A stretch of 5,540 bases of DNA from CAZCCC01 sp964497245 (lineage in GTDB: Bacteria > Patescibacteriota > Patescibacteriia > Buchananbacterales > UBA6539): NCBI GenBank assembly GCA_964497245.1, contig CAZCCC010000043.1, positions 1 to 5,540 on the forward strand, read 5' to 3'. Both the position numbers and the translations under genes were made by a program. The notes below the pieces were generated by a model. The model was not told the origin of the DNA and did no database searches. It worked only from the letters and a program-made list of their open reading frames with translations. This document shows, one piece after another, positions 4,821 through 5,540 of the stretch; the first letter of the stretch is position 1; every line of letters starts with the position of its first letter.

Positions 4821-5206
4821 TGGTGGAGATGAGGGGATTTGCACCCCTGTCTAAAATAAAGCCCCAAGCACATTTACGAGCTTAGTTAATTTTTTGTTTC
4901 AGCCTTTAGGTATAAAATTAACAAAACCCTAAAAGCTAAAGTCTTCAAGCTCTTAGTAAATTATTGAGACTATAATTTACCCAGCCTAATGTATGACACC
5001 AGTATCCGGCTATTAGGCGTTGCCGGGCTGATGGTTCCTTGCTTAAACAGCTGGAACAGGAGCTAAAGCCAGTGAGCTAAAAGCGCATTTGACTCTAGCA
5101 ATAAGTGATTTGGCACTTATATTTTGATAATTGATATTTACGAGCCAAAAATCAATGCTCGGCTTGAATACTTAAGACTTGTATTCTATCGATTTTAAAC
5201 ATCCCC
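4821..5206 (-). ncRNA. ssrA: tmRNA
   Basis: A 386-nt transfer-messenger RNA that with SmpB frees stalled ribosomes and tags the incomplete protein for degradation. The 5' end GGGGATG (5206-5200) pairs with CATCTCC before an encoded 3' ACCA. The T arm is AGGGG-TGCAAAT-CCCCT. Pseudoknot 1 is suggested by CGAGC/GCTCG and ATTGAT/ATCAAT; later pseudoknots by CCGGC/GCCGG with CCTAAT/ATTAGG, and by GTTAATTTT-like pairing near the 3' half. The likely tag frame ends at TAA (5045-5043), inside the loop of the helix GTTCC/GGAAC (5057-5053 with 5038-5034), where tmRNA stops are normally found. It reads KCAFSSLALAPVPAV if resumption is at 5090; the resume codon is uncertain. It starts 9 nt after the smpB stop, with no clear promoter. 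Confidence 0.95.
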
Positions 5207-5215
5207 AAGTTTAAA

Positions 5216-5540
5216 CTACCTCATTTTTTTCAACTTGCTTCTTATTTCACGGTCTGACTCCCTTTTTTTAATAGTTTGCCGTTTATCATGTTGTTTTTTT
5301 CCTCTGACTACGGCAACGGCAAGTTTTATCAGGCCTCCTTTAGTATATACAGAAATCGGTAAAATTGTCAAGCCTTTTTCCCGACTTTTTCCCAAAAGAT
5401 GCCCGATTTCTTTTTTATGGAATATTAATTTTCTGGTCCTGGTTGGTTGATATTTATGTTGGTTCGCAGATGCCGGTTTATATGGAGAAATATGAGCTCC
5501 AACCAGCCAAGCCTCCATTTTATTATCTATACTTACATAG
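5216..5540 (-). CDS. smpB: SsrA-binding protein SmpB (5' part outside the window)
   Basis: SmpB is the protein partner of tmRNA, holding it in the ribosomal A site. The frame is open to the window edge, so the N-terminal third of the usual 150 or so residues is missing. The internal Met at 5518 is not the start, because the upstream in-frame residues YVSIDNK align with the SYARIENGE region of the family. Visible family features are the HISPY motif, RTRKLIFHKKEI, the GLTILPISVYTKGGLIKLAVAVVRGKK beta-barrel segment, and the basic tail beginning KRQTIKKRESDREIRSK that folds when placed in the mRNA channel. Stop TAG at 5218-5216. It directly precedes ssrA on the same strand, pairing protein and RNA partner genes. 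Confidence 0.95.
   Translation of the reverse strand, partial: YVSIDNKMEAWLVGAHISPYKPASANQHKYQPTRTRKLIFHKKEIGHLLGKSREKGLTILPISVYTKGGLIKLAVAVVRGKKQHDKRQTIKKRESDREIRSKLKKMR

Noticed and set aside
5235..5450. Plus-strand frame opposite smpB
   Set aside because: smpB on the minus strand is unmistakable; the plus frame is its complement.

Overview
The window looks like chromosomal DNA of an uncultivated Candidate Phyla Radiation (Patescibacteria, Parcubacteria-like) bacterium. The reasons are strong A+T bias, few Shine-Dalgarno sequences before translation genes, compact translation genes, a tRNA with no encoded CCA, and a G+C-rich hypothetical protein of a type I associate from memory with Parcubacteria. 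This assignment is an inference; no search was possible.

Layout. Positions 1-1550 (plus strand) hold a DEAD-box RNA helicase gene with a textbook sigma70 promoter (66-94), a leader hairpin just before the start codon and a clear intrinsic terminator. Positions 1551-1930 have no intact gene. They contain an inverted repeat and the decayed C-terminal end of an integrase-type (rve/DDE) transposase on the minus strand. Positions 1933-2945 (plus strand) form a self-contained, more G+C-rich unit: a near-consensus extended -10 promoter, a structured leader of about 150 nt, a 207-239 aa protein of unknown function, three tandem hairpins and a terminator. Positions 2968-3104 look like a small structured non-coding RNA with its own promoter and terminator.

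From 3217 to the right edge everything is on the minus strand and concerns translation. In transcription order it reads smpB (5' part outside the window), ssrA (tmRNA), infC (IF3), rpmI (L35), rplT (L20), a pair of large hairpins with a tRNA-like fragment, and tRNA-Asp(GTC). SmpB and tmRNA together rescue stalled ribosomes. IF3, L35 and L20 form the classic infC-rpmI-rplT operon. The gaps smpB/ssrA (9 nt) and ssrA/infC (32 nt) show no clear promoter or terminator, so the rescue RNA may be cut out of one long translation transcript.

The most interesting parts are the G+C-rich cassette with its structured ends, the small RNA candidate beside it, the tRNA-Asp whose flanks form a perfect 16-nt inverted repeat, the tmRNA with an unusual predicted tag, and hairpins with a recurring CC-TTT-GG apex after two unrelated genes.
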